A stretch of DNA of 64,000 bases from Archivesica marissinica (Eukaryota; Mollusca; Bivalvia; Venerida; Vesicomyidae), in contig CM026390.1 of assembly GCA_014843695.1 (NCBI GenBank), positions 14,019,318 to 14,083,317 on the forward strand, written 5' to 3'. Shown in pieces: positions 51,701 to 64,000 of the stretch (position 1 is the stretch's first letter; each line of letters opens with the position of its first letter). Below the pieces are notes generated by a model. That model made no database searches. It saw only the letters and a program-made list of their open reading frames with translations, and was not told where the DNA came from. The translations under genes were made by a program, and so were the position numbers.

Positions 51701-52115
51701 TGCTTAACTTTCTGCACACCATTTAAGTCTGGTGGCTAAATTGTCATATAATGCACACTTGATCTTACTCAGCTGCACACCATTGAAGGTCAGGTGGTAC
51801 ATTGTCATCATAAAGCACACTTGGACTTATTTATATCTGCATACCATTGAAGTCATGTGGCTAAACGTCATACAATTGCACACTTGAATGCTTAACTCTC
51901 TGCACACCATTTAAGTCAGGTGACTAAATTGTCATCTAAAGCACACATGAGGCTTAACTATCTGCACACCATTGAAATCAGATGGGTAAACTCTCGTACA
52001 ATGCACACTTATTACTTACCGTTCTGCACACCATTTAAGTCTGGTGACTAAATTGACATCTAAAGCACACTTGAAGCTTAACTATCTGCACACCATTGAA
52101 GTCAGGTGGATTAAC

Positions 52116-53115
52116 NNNNNNNNNNNNNNNNNNNNNNNNNNNNNNNNNNNNNNNNNNNNNNNNNNNNNNNNNNNNNNNNNNNNNNNNNNNNNNNNNNNNN
52201 NNNNNNNNNNNNNNNNNNNNNNNNNNNNNNNNNNNNNNNNNNNNNNNNNNNNNNNNNNNNNNNNNNNNNNNNNNNNNNNNNNNNNNNNNNNNNNNNNNNN
52301 NNNNNNNNNNNNNNNNNNNNNNNNNNNNNNNNNNNNNNNNNNNNNNNNNNNNNNNNNNNNNNNNNNNNNNNNNNNNNNNNNNNNNNNNNNNNNNNNNNNN
52401 NNNNNNNNNNNNNNNNNNNNNNNNNNNNNNNNNNNNNNNNNNNNNNNNNNNNNNNNNNNNNNNNNNNNNNNNNNNNNNNNNNNNNNNNNNNNNNNNNNNN
52501 NNNNNNNNNNNNNNNNNNNNNNNNNNNNNNNNNNNNNNNNNNNNNNNNNNNNNNNNNNNNNNNNNNNNNNNNNNNNNNNNNNNNNNNNNNNNNNNNNNNN
52601 NNNNNNNNNNNNNNNNNNNNNNNNNNNNNNNNNNNNNNNNNNNNNNNNNNNNNNNNNNNNNNNNNNNNNNNNNNNNNNNNNNNNNNNNNNNNNNNNNNNN
52701 NNNNNNNNNNNNNNNNNNNNNNNNNNNNNNNNNNNNNNNNNNNNNNNNNNNNNNNNNNNNNNNNNNNNNNNNNNNNNNNNNNNNNNNNNNNNNNNNNNNN
52801 NNNNNNNNNNNNNNNNNNNNNNNNNNNNNNNNNNNNNNNNNNNNNNNNNNNNNNNNNNNNNNNNNNNNNNNNNNNNNNNNNNNNNNNNNNNNNNNNNNNN
52901 NNNNNNNNNNNNNNNNNNNNNNNNNNNNNNNNNNNNNNNNNNNNNNNNNNNNNNNNNNNNNNNNNNNNNNNNNNNNNNNNNNNNNNNNNNNNNNNNNNNN
53001 NNNNNNNNNNNNNNNNNNNNNNNNNNNNNNNNNNNNNNNNNNNNNNNNNNNNNNNNNNNNNNNNNNNNNNNNNNNNNNNNNNNNNNNNNNNNNNNNNNNN
53101 NNNNNNNNNNNNNNN
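52116..53115. other. Assembly gap of exactly 1000 N
   Basis: The round length marks a placeholder of unknown true size inside the satellite. Satellite monomers abut both sides. Open frames that span it are artefacts. Confidence 1.
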
Positions 53116-54310
53116 GGCTAAATTGTCATACAATGCACACTTGGTGTATAACTGTCTGCACACCATTTAAGTCAAGTGGCTAAATTGTCATCTAAAGCAC
53201 ACTTGAGGCGTATCTATCTGCACTTCATTGAAATCAGGTGACTAAACTGTCATCTAAAGCACACTTGGCGCTTAACTATCTGCACACCATTGGAGTCAGG
53301 TGGCTAAACTGCCATACAATGCACACTTGATGCTTAACTGTCTGCACACCATTTAACTCAGGTGACTAACTTGTCATCTAAAGCACACTTGAGGCTTACC
53401 TTTCTGCACACCATTGAAGTCAGGTGGCTAAACTGTCATACAATGCACACTTGGGGCTTAATATATGCACACCATTGGAGCTAGGAGGCTAAACTCATCT
53501 AAAGCACACTTGGGGCTTAACTGTCTGCACAATTGAAGTTAGGTGGCTAGATTTCATCTAAAGCACACTGGGCTAACTGTCTGCACACCATTGAAGTTAG
53601 GTGGCTAAACTGTCATCTAAAGCACTCTTTATGCTTTACTGTCTGCACATCATTGAAGTTAGGTGGCTAAATTGTCATCTAAAGCACACTTGAGGCTTAA
53701 CTATCTGCACACCATTGAAGTTATTTGGCTAAATTGTCATATAAAGCACACTTTGGGCATAACTATATGCATACCATTGAAGTCAGGTGGCTAAACTGTC
53801 ATACAATGCACACTTGATGCTTAACTGTCTGCACACCATTTAAGTCAGGTTGCTAAACTGTCATACAATGCACACTTGATGCTTAACTGTCTGCACACCA
53901 TTTAAGTCAGGTGACTAAATTGTCATATAAAGCACACTTTGGGCTTAACTGTCTGCATACAATTGAAGTTAGGTGGCTAAACTGTCATACAATGCACACT
54001 TGATGCTTAACTCTCTGCACACCATTTAAGTTAGGTGGCTAAGCTGTCATCTAACGCACACTTGAGACTTAACTATCTGCACACCATTGAAGTCAGGTGA
54101 CTAAACTGTCATCTAAAGCACACTTGGGGCTTAACTATCTGCACACCATTGAAGTCAGGTGGCTAAACGGTCATCCAATGCACACTTGAGGCTTAACTAT
54201 CTGCACACCATTGAAGTCAGGTGCTAAACTGTAATACAATGCACACTTGATGCTTAACTGTCTGCACACCATTTAACTCAGGTGACTAAGCTGTCATCTA
54301 ACGCACACTT
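53116..54310. repeat. ~1.2-kb satellite block, copied at 60924-62120
   Basis: The order GGTGTATAACTG, GCGTATCTATCTGCACTTC, GCCATACAATG, AGCTAGGAGGC, TTATTTGGC, GGGCATAACTATATGC and CTAACGCAC is the same at 53116 and from 60924, an offset of 7808 near the left ends. Small gaps differ between the copies. Confidence 0.8.
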
Positions 54311-54979
54311 GAGACTTAACACCATTGAAGTCAGGTGACTAAACTGTCATCTAAAGCACACTTGATGCTTAACTGTCTGCACACCATCTAAGTTAGGTGG
54401 CTAAGCTGTCATCCAATGCACACTTGATGCTTGCTTAACTGTCTGCACACCATTGAAATTAGGTGGCTAAACTGTCACCCAATGCAGCACACTTGGGGCT
54501 TATCTATCTGCACACCATTGAAGTCAGGTGGCTAATATGTCATACAATGCACACTTGATGCTTAACTGTCTGCACACCATTGAAGTCGGGTGGCTAAACT
54601 GTCATACAATGCACACTTGAGGCGTAACTATCTGCACACCATTGAAGTCAGGTGACTAAATTGTCATCTAATGCACACATGAGGCTTAACTATCTGCACA
54701 CCATTGAAGTCAGGTGACTAAGCTGTCATACAATGACCACTTGATGCTTAACTATCTGAACACCATTGAAGTCAGGTGGCTAAACTGTCATACAATGCAC
54801 ACTTGATGTTTAACTGTCTGCACACCATTTAAGTCAGGTGACTAAAGTGTCATCTAAAGCACACTTGAGGCTCAACTATCTGCACACCTTTGAAGTCAGG
54901 TGACTAAACTGTCATCTAAAGCACACTTGGGGCTTATCTATCTGCACACCATTGAAGTTAGGTGACTAAATTGTCATCT

Positions 54980-56230
54980 AAAGCATACGTGAGGCTTAAC
55001 TAACTGCACACCATTGAAGTCAGGTGGCTAAACTGTCATACAATGCACACTTGATACTTAACTGTCTGCACACTCTTTAAGTCAGGTGACTAAATTGTCA
55101 TTTAAAGCACACTTGGGGCGTAACTATCTGCACACCATTGAAGTCAGGTGACTAAACTGTCATCTAAGGCACACTTGGGGCTTAACTATATGCACACCAT
55201 TGAAGCTAGGAGGCTAAACTCATCTAAGTCACAATTGGGGCTTAACTGTCTGCACACCATTGAAGTTAGGTGGCTAGATATTCATCTAAAGCACACTTGG
55301 GGCTTAACTCTCTGCACACCATTGAAGTTAGGTGGCTAAACTATCATCTAAAGCACATTTGATGCTTAACTGTCTGCACACCATTGAAGTTAGGTGGCTA
55401 AATTGTCATCTAAGGCACACTTGAGGCTTAACTATCTGCATACCATTGGAGCTATGTGGCTAAATTGTCATATAAAGCACACTTGGGGCTTAACTATCTG
55501 CATGCCATTGAAGTCAGGTGGCTAAACTGTCATACAATGCACACTTGATGCTTAACTGTCTGCACACCATTTAAGTCAGGTGGTTAAACTGTCATACAAT
55601 GCACACTTAATGCTTAACTATCTGCACACAATTTAAGTCAGGTGACTAAATTGTCATCTAAAGCACACTTTCGGCTTAACTGTCTGCGTACCATTGAAGT
55701 TATGTGGCTAAACTGTCATACAATGCACACTTGATGCTTAAATGTCTGCACACCACTTAGGTTAGGTGGCTATGCTGTCATCTAAAGCACACTTGAGGCT
55801 TAACTATCTGCACACCATTGAAGTTAGGTGACTAAATTGTCATCTAAAGCACACGTGAGGCTTAACTAACTGCACACCATTGAAGTCAGGTGGCTAAACT
55901 GTCATACAATGCACACTTGATACTTAACTGTCTGCACACTCTTTAAGTCAGGTGACTAACTTGTCATTTAAAGCACACTTGAGGCGTAACTATCTGCACA
56001 CCATTGAAGTCAGGTGACTAAACTGTCATCTAAGGCACACTTGGGGCTTAACTATATGCACACCATTGAAGCTAGGAGGCTAAACTCATCTAAGTCACAC
56101 TTGGGGCGTAACTGTCTGCACACCATTGAAGTTAGGTGGCTAGATATTCATCTAAAGCACACTTGGGGCTTAACTGTCTGCACACCATTGAAGTTAGGTG
56201 GCTAAACTATCATCTAAAGCACATTTGATG
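54980..56230. repeat. 866-bp tandem higher-order repeat
   Basis: A block holding GATACTTAACTG, CACACTCTTTAAG, GCTAGGAGGC and GCTAGATATTC monomers occurs at about 54985-55365 and 55850-56230 (offset 866, or 14 monomers minus two bases). The 63-codon frames at 55148, 56014 and 61202 arise from a shared short monomer in this block and are not genes. Confidence 0.8.
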
Positions 56231-57649
56231 CTTAACTATCTGCATACCATTGAAGTCAGGTGGCTAAACTGTCATACAATGCACACTTGATGCTTAACTG
56301 TCTGCACACCATTTAAGTCAGGTGGCTAAACTGTCATACAATGCACACTTGATGCTTAAATGTCTGCACACCACTTAAGTTAGGTGGCTATGCTGTCATC
56401 TAAAGCACACTTGAGGCTTAACTATCTGCACACCATTGAACTCAGGTGACTAAACTGTTATCTAAAGCACACTGGGGCTTAACTATCTGCACATCATTGA
56501 AGTCAGGTGGCTAAACTGTCATACAATGCACACTTGAGGCGTAACTATCTGCACACCATTTAACTCAGGTGACTAAATTGTCATCTAAAGCACACTTGAT
56601 GCTTAACTGTCTGCACACCATTTAAGTTAGGTGCCTAAACTCTCATCCAATGCACACATGATGCTTAACTGTATGCACACCATTGAAGTTAGGTGGCTAA
56701 ATTGTCACCCAATGCACACTTGGGGCGTAACTATCTGCACACCATTGAAATCAGGTGACTAAATTGTCATCTAATGCACACATGAGGCTTAACTATCTGC
56801 ACACCATTGAAGTCAGGTGACTAAACTGTCATACAATGACCACTTGATGCTTAACTGTCTGCACACCATTGAAGTCAGGTGGCTGCTTAACTATCTGCAC
56901 ACCATTTAAGTCAGGTGACTAAATTGTCATCTAAAGCGCACTTGAGGCTTAACTATCTGCACACCATTGAAGTCAGGTGGATAAACTGTCACACAATGCA
57001 CACTTGATGCTTAACTGTCTGCACACCATTGAAGTCAGGTGGCTAAGCTGTCATACAATGCACACTTGAGGCATAACTATCTGCACACCATTGAAGTCAG
57101 GTGACTAAATTGTCATCTAAAGCACACATGAGGCTTAACTATCTGCACACCATTGAAGTCAGGTGACTAAACTGTCATACAAAGCACACTTGATGCTTAA
57201 CAATCTGCACACCATTGAAGTCAGGTGGCTAAACTGTCATACAATGCACAATTGATGCTTAACTATCTGCACACCATCTAAGTCAGGTGACTAAATTGTC
57301 ATCTAAAGCGCACTTGAGGCTTAACTATCTGCTCACCATTGAAGTCAGGTGGCTAAACTGTCATACAATGCACACTTGATGCTTAACTGTCTGCACACCA
57401 TTGAAGTCAGGTGACTAAATTGTCATCTAAAGCATACTTGAGGCTCAACTAACTGCACAGCATTGAAGTCAGGTGACTAAACTGTCATCTAAAGCACACT
57501 TGGGGCTTAACTATCTGCACACCATTGAAGATAGGTGACTAAATTGTCATCTAAAGCACACTTGAGGCTTATCTATCTGCAAACCATTGAAGTCAGGTGG
57601 CTAAACTGTCATACAATGCACACTTGATGCTTAACTGTCTGCACACCAT

Positions 57650-58980
57650 TGAAGTCAGATGACTAAACTGTCATATAAAGCACACTTGGCGCTTAACTCT
57701 ATGCACACCATTGAAGTTAGGTGGCTAAACTGTCATCTAAATCACACTTGGGGCTTAACTATCTGCACACCATTGATGTCAGGTGGCTAAACTGTCATTC
57801 AATGCACACTTGATGCTTAACTCTCTGCACACCATTTAAGTTAGGTCGCTAAACTGTCATCTAAAGCACACTTGGGGCTTAACTATCTGCATACCATTGA
57901 AGTCAGGTGGCTAAACTGTCATACAATGCACACTTGAGGCTAAACTATCTTCACACCGTTGAAGTCAGGTGAATAAATTGTCATCTAAAGCACACGTGAG
58001 GCTTAACTATCTGCACACCATTGAAGTCATTTGACTAAACTGTCATACAATGCACACTTGATGCTTAACTGTATGCACACCATATAAGTGAGGTGGTTAA
58101 TTTGTCATCTAAAGCACACTTGGGGCATAACTCTCTGCACACCATTGAAGTCAGGTGGCTAAATTGTCATCTAAAGCACACGTGGGGCTTAAATGTCTGC
58201 ACACCATTGAAGTGAGGTGGCTAAATTTTCAGCTAAAGCACATTTGAGGCATAACTATCTGCACAACATTGAAGTCAGGTGACTAAACTGTCATCTAAAG
58301 CACACGTGGGGCTTAAATGTCTGCACACCATTGAAGTGAGGTGGCTAAATTTTCATCTAAAGCACATTTGAGGCATAACTATCTGCACACCATTGAAGTC
58401 AGGTGACTAAACTATCATCTAAGGCACACTTGGGGCTTACCTCTCTGCACACCATTGAAGTTAGGTGGCTAAACTTTCATCTAAAGCACACTTGGGGCTT
58501 AACTATCTGCATACCATTGAAGCCATGTGGTTAATCTGTCATACAATGCACACTTGATGCTTATCTGTCTGCACACCATTGAAGTCAGGTGGCTAAACTG
58601 TCATACAATGCACACTTGATGCTTAACTGTCTGCACACCATTTAAGTCATGTGACTAAATTGTCATCTAAAGCAGACTTGGGGCGTAACTGTCTGCATAC
58701 CATTGAAGTTATGTGGCTAAACTGTCATACAATGCACACTTGATGCTTAACTGTCGGCACACCATTGAAGTTAGGTGGCTAAACTGTCATCTAAAGCACA
58801 TTTGACGCGTAACTATCTGCATACCATTGAAGTCAGATGACTAACCTGTCATCTAAAGCACACTTGGGGCTTAACTATCTGCACACCATTGAAGTTAGGT
58901 GGTTAAACTGTCATCTAAAGTACACTTGGGGCTTATCTGTCTGCACACCATTGAAGTCAGGTGACTAAATTGTCGTCTAA
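57650..58980. repeat. ~1.3-kb satellite block, copied at about 62560-63810
   Basis: Marker AATCACACTTGGGG at 57740 and 62645 gives an offset of 4905. The following order (TTGATGTCAGG, AGGTCGC, ACTATCTTCACACCG, GTCATTTGAC, ATATAAGTGAGG, AATTTTCAGC) is the same. Each copy also contains a local 124-bp duplication with AAGTGAGGTGG. Confidence 0.85.
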
Positions 58981-61900
58981 AGCATACTTGAGGCTTAACT
59001 ATCTGCACACCATTGAAGTCGGGTGGCTAACCTATCATTCAATGCACACTTGATGCTTAACTCTCTGCACACCATTTAAGTCAGGTGGCAAAATTGTCAT
59101 CTAAAGCACACTTGAGGCTTAACAATCTGCACACCATTGAAGTCAGGTGGCTAAACTGTCATCTAAGGCACAATTGGGGCTTAACTATCTGCACACCATT
59201 GAAGTTAGGTGGCTAAATTGTCATATAAAGCATACTTGCGGCTTAACTGTCTGCACACCATTGAAGTTAGGTGGCTAAACTGTCATCTAAGGAACACTTG
59301 GGGCTTAACTATCTGCATACCATTGAAGTCAGGTGGCTACACTGTCATACAATGCACACGTGATGCTTAACTGTCTGCACACCATTTAAGTCAGGTGACT
59401 AAATTGTCATCTATCGTACACTTGGGGCTTACCTGTCTGCATACCATTGAAGTTAGGTGGCTAAACTGTCATACAATGCACACTTGATGCTTAACTCTCT
59501 GCACACCATTGAAGTTAGGTGGATAAACTGTCATCTAAAGCACACTTGAGGCTTAACTATCTGCACACCATTGAAGTCAGATGACTAAACTGTCATCTAA
59601 AGCACACAATTGAAGTCATGTGGCTAAACTGTCATAAAATGCACACTTGATGCTTAACTCTCTGCACACCATTTAAGTTAGGTAGCTAAATTGTCATCTA
59701 AAGCACACTTTATGCTTAACTCTCTGCACACCATAGAAGTCAGGTGGCTAAGCTGTCATACAATGCACACTTGGGGCTTAACTATCTGCACACCATTGAA
59801 GTCAGGTGGCTAAACTGTCATACAATGCACATTTGACGCTTACCTATCTGCACACCATTGAAGTCAGGTGGCTAAACTGTCATACAATGCACATTTGACA
59901 CTTACCTATCTGCACACCATTGAAGTCAGGTGACTAAATTGTCATCTAAGGCACACATGAGGCTTAACTATCTGCACACCATTGAAATTAGGTGGCTAAA
60001 CTGTCATCTAAAGCACACTTGGGGCTTAACTATATGCACACCATTGAAGTTAGGTGGCTAAACTGTCATCTAAAGCACACTTGGGGCTTAACTGTCTGCA
60101 CACCATTGAATATCGTTGGCTAAATTGTCATCTAAAGCACACCCGGGGCTTAACTGTCTGCACACCATTGAAGTTAGGTGGCTAAACTGTCATCAAAAGC
60201 ACATTTGATGCTTAACTCTCTGCACACCATTGAAGTTAGGTGGCTAAACTGTCATACAATGCACACTTGATGCTTACCTGTCTGCACACCATTTAAGTCA
60301 GGTGGCTGAATTGTCATCTAAAGCACACTTGGGGCTTAACTGTCTGCATACCGTTGAAGTTAGGTGGCTAAACTGTCATACAATGCACACTTAATGCTTA
60401 ACTCTCTGCACACCATTGAAGTCAGGTGACTAAACTGTCATCTAAAGCACACTTGGGGCTTAACTATCTGCACACCATTGAAGTTAGGTGGCTATATTGT
60501 CATCTAATGCACACTTGGGGCTTAACTCTCTGCACACCATTGAAGTTAGGTGGCTACATTGTCATCTATAGGACACTTGAGGCATAACTATCTGCACACC
60601 ATTTAAGTCAGGTGACTAAACTGTGATCTAAAGCACACTTGGGGCTTAACTATCTGCACACCATTGAAGATATGTGGCTAAACTGTCATACAATGCACAC
60701 TTGATGCTTAACTGTCTGCACACCATTTAAGTCAGGTGACAAAATTGTCATCTAAAGCACACTGGGCGCTTAACTCTCTGCAAACCATTGAAGTTAGGTG
60801 GCTAAACTGTCATACAATACACACTTGATGCTTAACTGTCTGCACACCATTTAAGTCAGGTGACTAAATTGTCATCTAAAGCACACTTGAGGGGTAACTA
60901 TCTGCACACCATTGAAGTCAGGTGGCTAAATTGTCATACAATGCACACTTGGTGTATAACTGTCTGCACACCATTTAAGTCAAGTGGCTAAATTGTCATC
61001 TAAAGCACACTTGAGGCGTATCTATCTGCACTTCATTGAAATCAGGTGTGCTTAACTATCTGCACACCATTGAAGTCAGGTGGCTAAACTGCCATACAAT
61101 GCACACTTGATGCTTAACTGTCTGCACACCATTTAATCAGGTGACTAACTTGTCATCTAAAGCACACTTGAGGCTTACTATCTGCACACCATTGAAGTCA
61201 GGTGGCTAAACTGTCATACAATGCACACTTGGGGCGTAACTATATGCACACCATTGAAGCTAGGAGGCTCAACTCATCTAAAGCACACTTGGGGCTTAAC
61301 TGTCTGCACACCATTGAAGTTAGGTGGCTAGATATTCATCTAAAGCACACTTGGGGCTTAACTGTCTGCACACCATTGAAGTTAGGTGGCTAAACTGTCA
61401 TCTAAAGCACACTTGATGCTTAACTGTCTGCACATCATTGAAGTTAGGTGGCTAAATTGTCATCTAAAGCACACTTGAGGCTTAATTATCTGCACACCAT
61501 TGAAGTTATTTGGCTAAATTGTCATATAAAGCACACTTTGGGCATAACTATATGCATACCATTGAAGTCAGGTGGCTAAACTGTCATACAATGCACACTT
61601 GATGCTTAACTGTCTGCACACCATTTAAGTCAGGTGGCTAAACTGTCATACAATGTACACTTGATGCTTAACTGTCTGCACACCATTTAAGTCAGGTGAC
61701 TAAATTGTCATATAAAGCACACTGTGGGCTTAACTGTCTGCATACAATTGAAGTTAGGTGGCTAAACTGTCATACAATGCACACTTGATGCTTAACTCTC
61801 TGCACACCATTTAAGTTAGGTGGCTAAGCTGTCATCTAACGCACACTTGAGACTTAACTATATGCACACCATTGAAGTCAGGTGACTAAACTGTCATCTA

Positions 61901-64000
61901 AAGCACACTTGGGGCTTAACTATCTGCACACCATTGAAGTCAGGTGGCTAAACGGTCATACAATGCACACTTGAGGCTTAACTATCTGCACACCATTGAA
62001 GTCAGGTGGCTAAACTGCAATACAATGCACACTTGATGCTTAACTGTCTGCAAACCATTTAACTCAGGTGACTAAATTGTCATCTAAAGCACACTTGAGG
62101 CTTAACTATCTGCACACCATTTAAGTCAGGTGACTAAACTGTCATCTAAAGCACTCTTGGGGCTTAACTCTATGCACACCATTGAAGTTAGGTGGCTCAA
62201 ATGTCATCTAAAGCACACTTGGGGCTTAACTATCTGCATACCATTGAAGCCAGGTGGCTAAACTGTCATACAATGCACACTTGATGCTTATCTGTCTGCA
62301 CACCATTTAAGTCAGGTGGATAAACTGTCATATAATGCACAGATGATGCTTAACTGTCTGCACACCATTTAAGTCAGATGACTAAAATGTCATCTAAAGC
62401 ACACTTGGGGCTTTATTTTCTGCATAGCATTGAAGTTAGGTGGCTAAACTGTCATCTAAAGCACACTTGATGCTTAACTCTCTGCACACCATTGAAGTTA
62501 TGTTGCTAAACTGTCATCTAAAGCACACTTGAGGCTTAAATATCTGCACACCATTGAAGTCAGATGACTAAACTGTCATATAAAGCACACTTGGGGCTTA
62601 ACTCTATGCACACCATTGAAGTTAGGTGGCTAAACTGTCATCTAAATCACACTTGGGGCTTAACTATCTGCACACCATTGATGTCAGGTGGCTAAACTGT
62701 CATTCAATGCACACTTGATGCTTAACTCTCTGCACACCATTTAAGTTAGGTCGCTAAACTGTCATCTAAAGCACACTTGGGGCTTAACTATCTGCATACC
62801 ATTGAAGTCAGGTGGCTAAACTGTCATACAATGCACACTTGAGGCTAAACTATCTTCACACCGTTGAAGTCAGGTGAATAAATTGTCATCTAAAGCACAC
62901 GTGAGGCTTAACTATCTGCACACCATTGAAGTCATTTGACTAAACTGTCATACAATGCACACTTGATGCTTAACTGTATGCACACCATATAAGTGAGGTG
63001 GTTAATTTGTCATCTAAAGCACACTTGGGGCATAACTCTCTGCACACCATTGAAGTCAGGTGGCTAAATTGTCATCTAAAGCACACGTGGGGCTTAAATG
63101 TCTGCACACCATTGAAGTGAGGTGGCTAAATTTTCAGCTAAAGCACATTTGAGGCATAACTATCTGCACAACATTGAAGTCAGGTGACTAAACTGTCATC
63201 TAAAGCACACGTGGGGCTTAAATGTCTGCACACCATTGAAGTGAGGTGGCTAAATTTTCATCTAAAGCACATTTGAGGCATAACTATCTGCACACCATTG
63301 AAGTCAGGTGACTAAACTATCATCTAAGGCACACTTGGGGCTTAACTCTCTGCACACCATTGAAGTTAGGTGGCTAAACTTTCATCTAAAGCACACTTGG
63401 GGCTTAACTATCTGCATACCATTGAAGTCAGGTGGCTAAACTGTCATACAATGCACACTTGATGCTTAACTGTCTGCACACCATTTAAGTCATGTGACTA
63501 AATTGTCATCTAAAGCAGACTTGGGGCTTAACTGTCTGCATACCATTGAAGTTAGGTGGCTAAACTGTCATACAATGCACACTTGATGCTTAACTGTCTG
63601 CACACCATTGAAGTTAGGTGGCTAAACTGTCATCTAAAGCACACTTGACGCTTAACTATCTGCATACCATTGAAGTCAGATGACTAAACTGTCATCTAAA
63701 GCACACTTGGGGCTTAACTATCTGCACACCATTGAAGTTAGGTGGCTAAACTGTCATCTAAAGTACACTTGGGGCTTATCTGTCTGCACACCATTGAAGT
63801 CAGGTGACTAAATTGTCATCTAAAGCACACTTGATGCTTAACTCTCTGCACACCATTGAAGTCAGGTGGCTAAATTGTCATCTAAAGCACACTTGAGGCT
63901 TAACAATCTGCACACCATTGAAGTCAGGTGGCTAAACTGTCATCTAAGGCACATTGGGGCTTAACTATCTGCACACCATTGAAGTCAGGTGGCTAAATTG

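Larger units (their letters stand above)
8339..52115. repeat. 62-bp satellite array, left block
   Basis: This is a head-to-tail array of a 62-bp monomer, about 705 copies in this block, all in one orientation. The consensus runs GGTGRCTAAAYTGTCAT, then MYAAWG, CACACTTGRKGCTTAAC, TVTCTG, CACACCATTKAAGTCA. Three types dominate. Type A has GGTGGC, AAACTG, ACAATG, TTGATG and often TTTAAG. Type B has GGTGAC, AAATTG, CTAAAG, TTGAGG. Type C has GGTGGC, AAATTG, CTAAAG, TTGGGACTTATTTATC. A and B frequently alternate, giving a 124-bp dimer. The array is not coding: 62 is not a multiple of three and TAA occurs in GGCTAAAC. The consensus holds no CpG. It begins at once after the CAC microsatellite. Whether it is centromeric, subtelomeric or interstitial cannot be told from the sequence. 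Confidence 0.98.
53116..64000. repeat. 62-bp satellite array, right block
   Basis: The block has about 175 more monomers in the same orientation, running off the right edge. It is richer than the left block in a type with GAAGTTAGGTGGC, CTAAAG and TTGGGGCTTAACTG. The TTGGGACTTATTTATC type, abundant to the left, is nearly absent. The change falls across the gap, so the two blocks may not have been neighbours originally. Confidence 0.97.

Noticed and set aside
52044..53183. Long frames of 341-379 codons around 52.1-53.2 kb
   Set aside because: They consist almost entirely of N-gap bases.
55148..61393. Three 63-codon frames at 55148, 56014 and 61202
   Set aside because: They are near-identical satellite translations, open only because one monomer has a short deletion that shifts the frame past its TAA.
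8339..64000. CRISPR array
   Set aside because: The repeats are contiguous 62-bp monomers with no unique spacers, in a eukaryotic context.

Overview
The window looks like a piece of an animal genome, most likely a marine invertebrate and possibly a mollusc. The evidence is the mix of elements: a Ty3/Gypsy-type retrotransposon primed by tRNA-Pro, a decayed Polinton/Maverick-type protein-primed DNA polymerase gene, short simple repeats of the GTCTGTCC kind that are common in bivalves, and a very long satellite array. No ordinary host gene with a clear exon structure could be recognised. The phylum is an inference and has not been tested.

Layout. Positions 1-1302 (minus strand) hold the start of a retrotransposon gag gene that runs off the left edge. 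Its leader, primer-binding site and probable 5' LTR follow up to about 2047. From 2048 to 4600 lies AT-rich sequence with three small repeat families, some candidate regulatory motifs and a possible tRNA-derived remnant, but no gene. From about 4602 to 6513 (plus strand) is a pseudogene of a Polinton-type family B DNA polymerase. It carries frameshifts and nonsense codons, a two-residue loss in polymerase motif A, and a missing central block. From 6869 to 8346 there are two diverged copies of a short C2H2 zinc-finger gene with a threonine- or proline-rich tail. Between them lie a perfect 5 x 27 bp tandem repeat and an unidentified minus-strand open frame.

From about 8339 to the right edge (over 55 kb, with a 1000-base N gap at 52116-53115) the window is one satellite. 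It is a head-to-tail array of a 62-bp monomer, about 880 visible copies, all in the same orientation. The monomers fall into a few sequence types, often in alternation, and are organised into higher-order repeats whose spacings are multiples of 62 bp (248, 434, 682, 1550). The clearest is a 25-monomer, 1550-bp tandem duplication at about 39.43-42.54 kb. The right part (53-64 kb) is enriched in a GTTAGG-type monomer and has kilobase-scale blocks copied at about 7.8 kb and 4.9 kb distance. The array is still running at 64000, so its real length is unknown.

The genes do not form a working pathway. The picture is of a transposon graveyard next to a satellite. The most interesting point is the junction: the second zinc-finger frame runs through a CAC microsatellite and takes its stop codon from the first satellite monomer.
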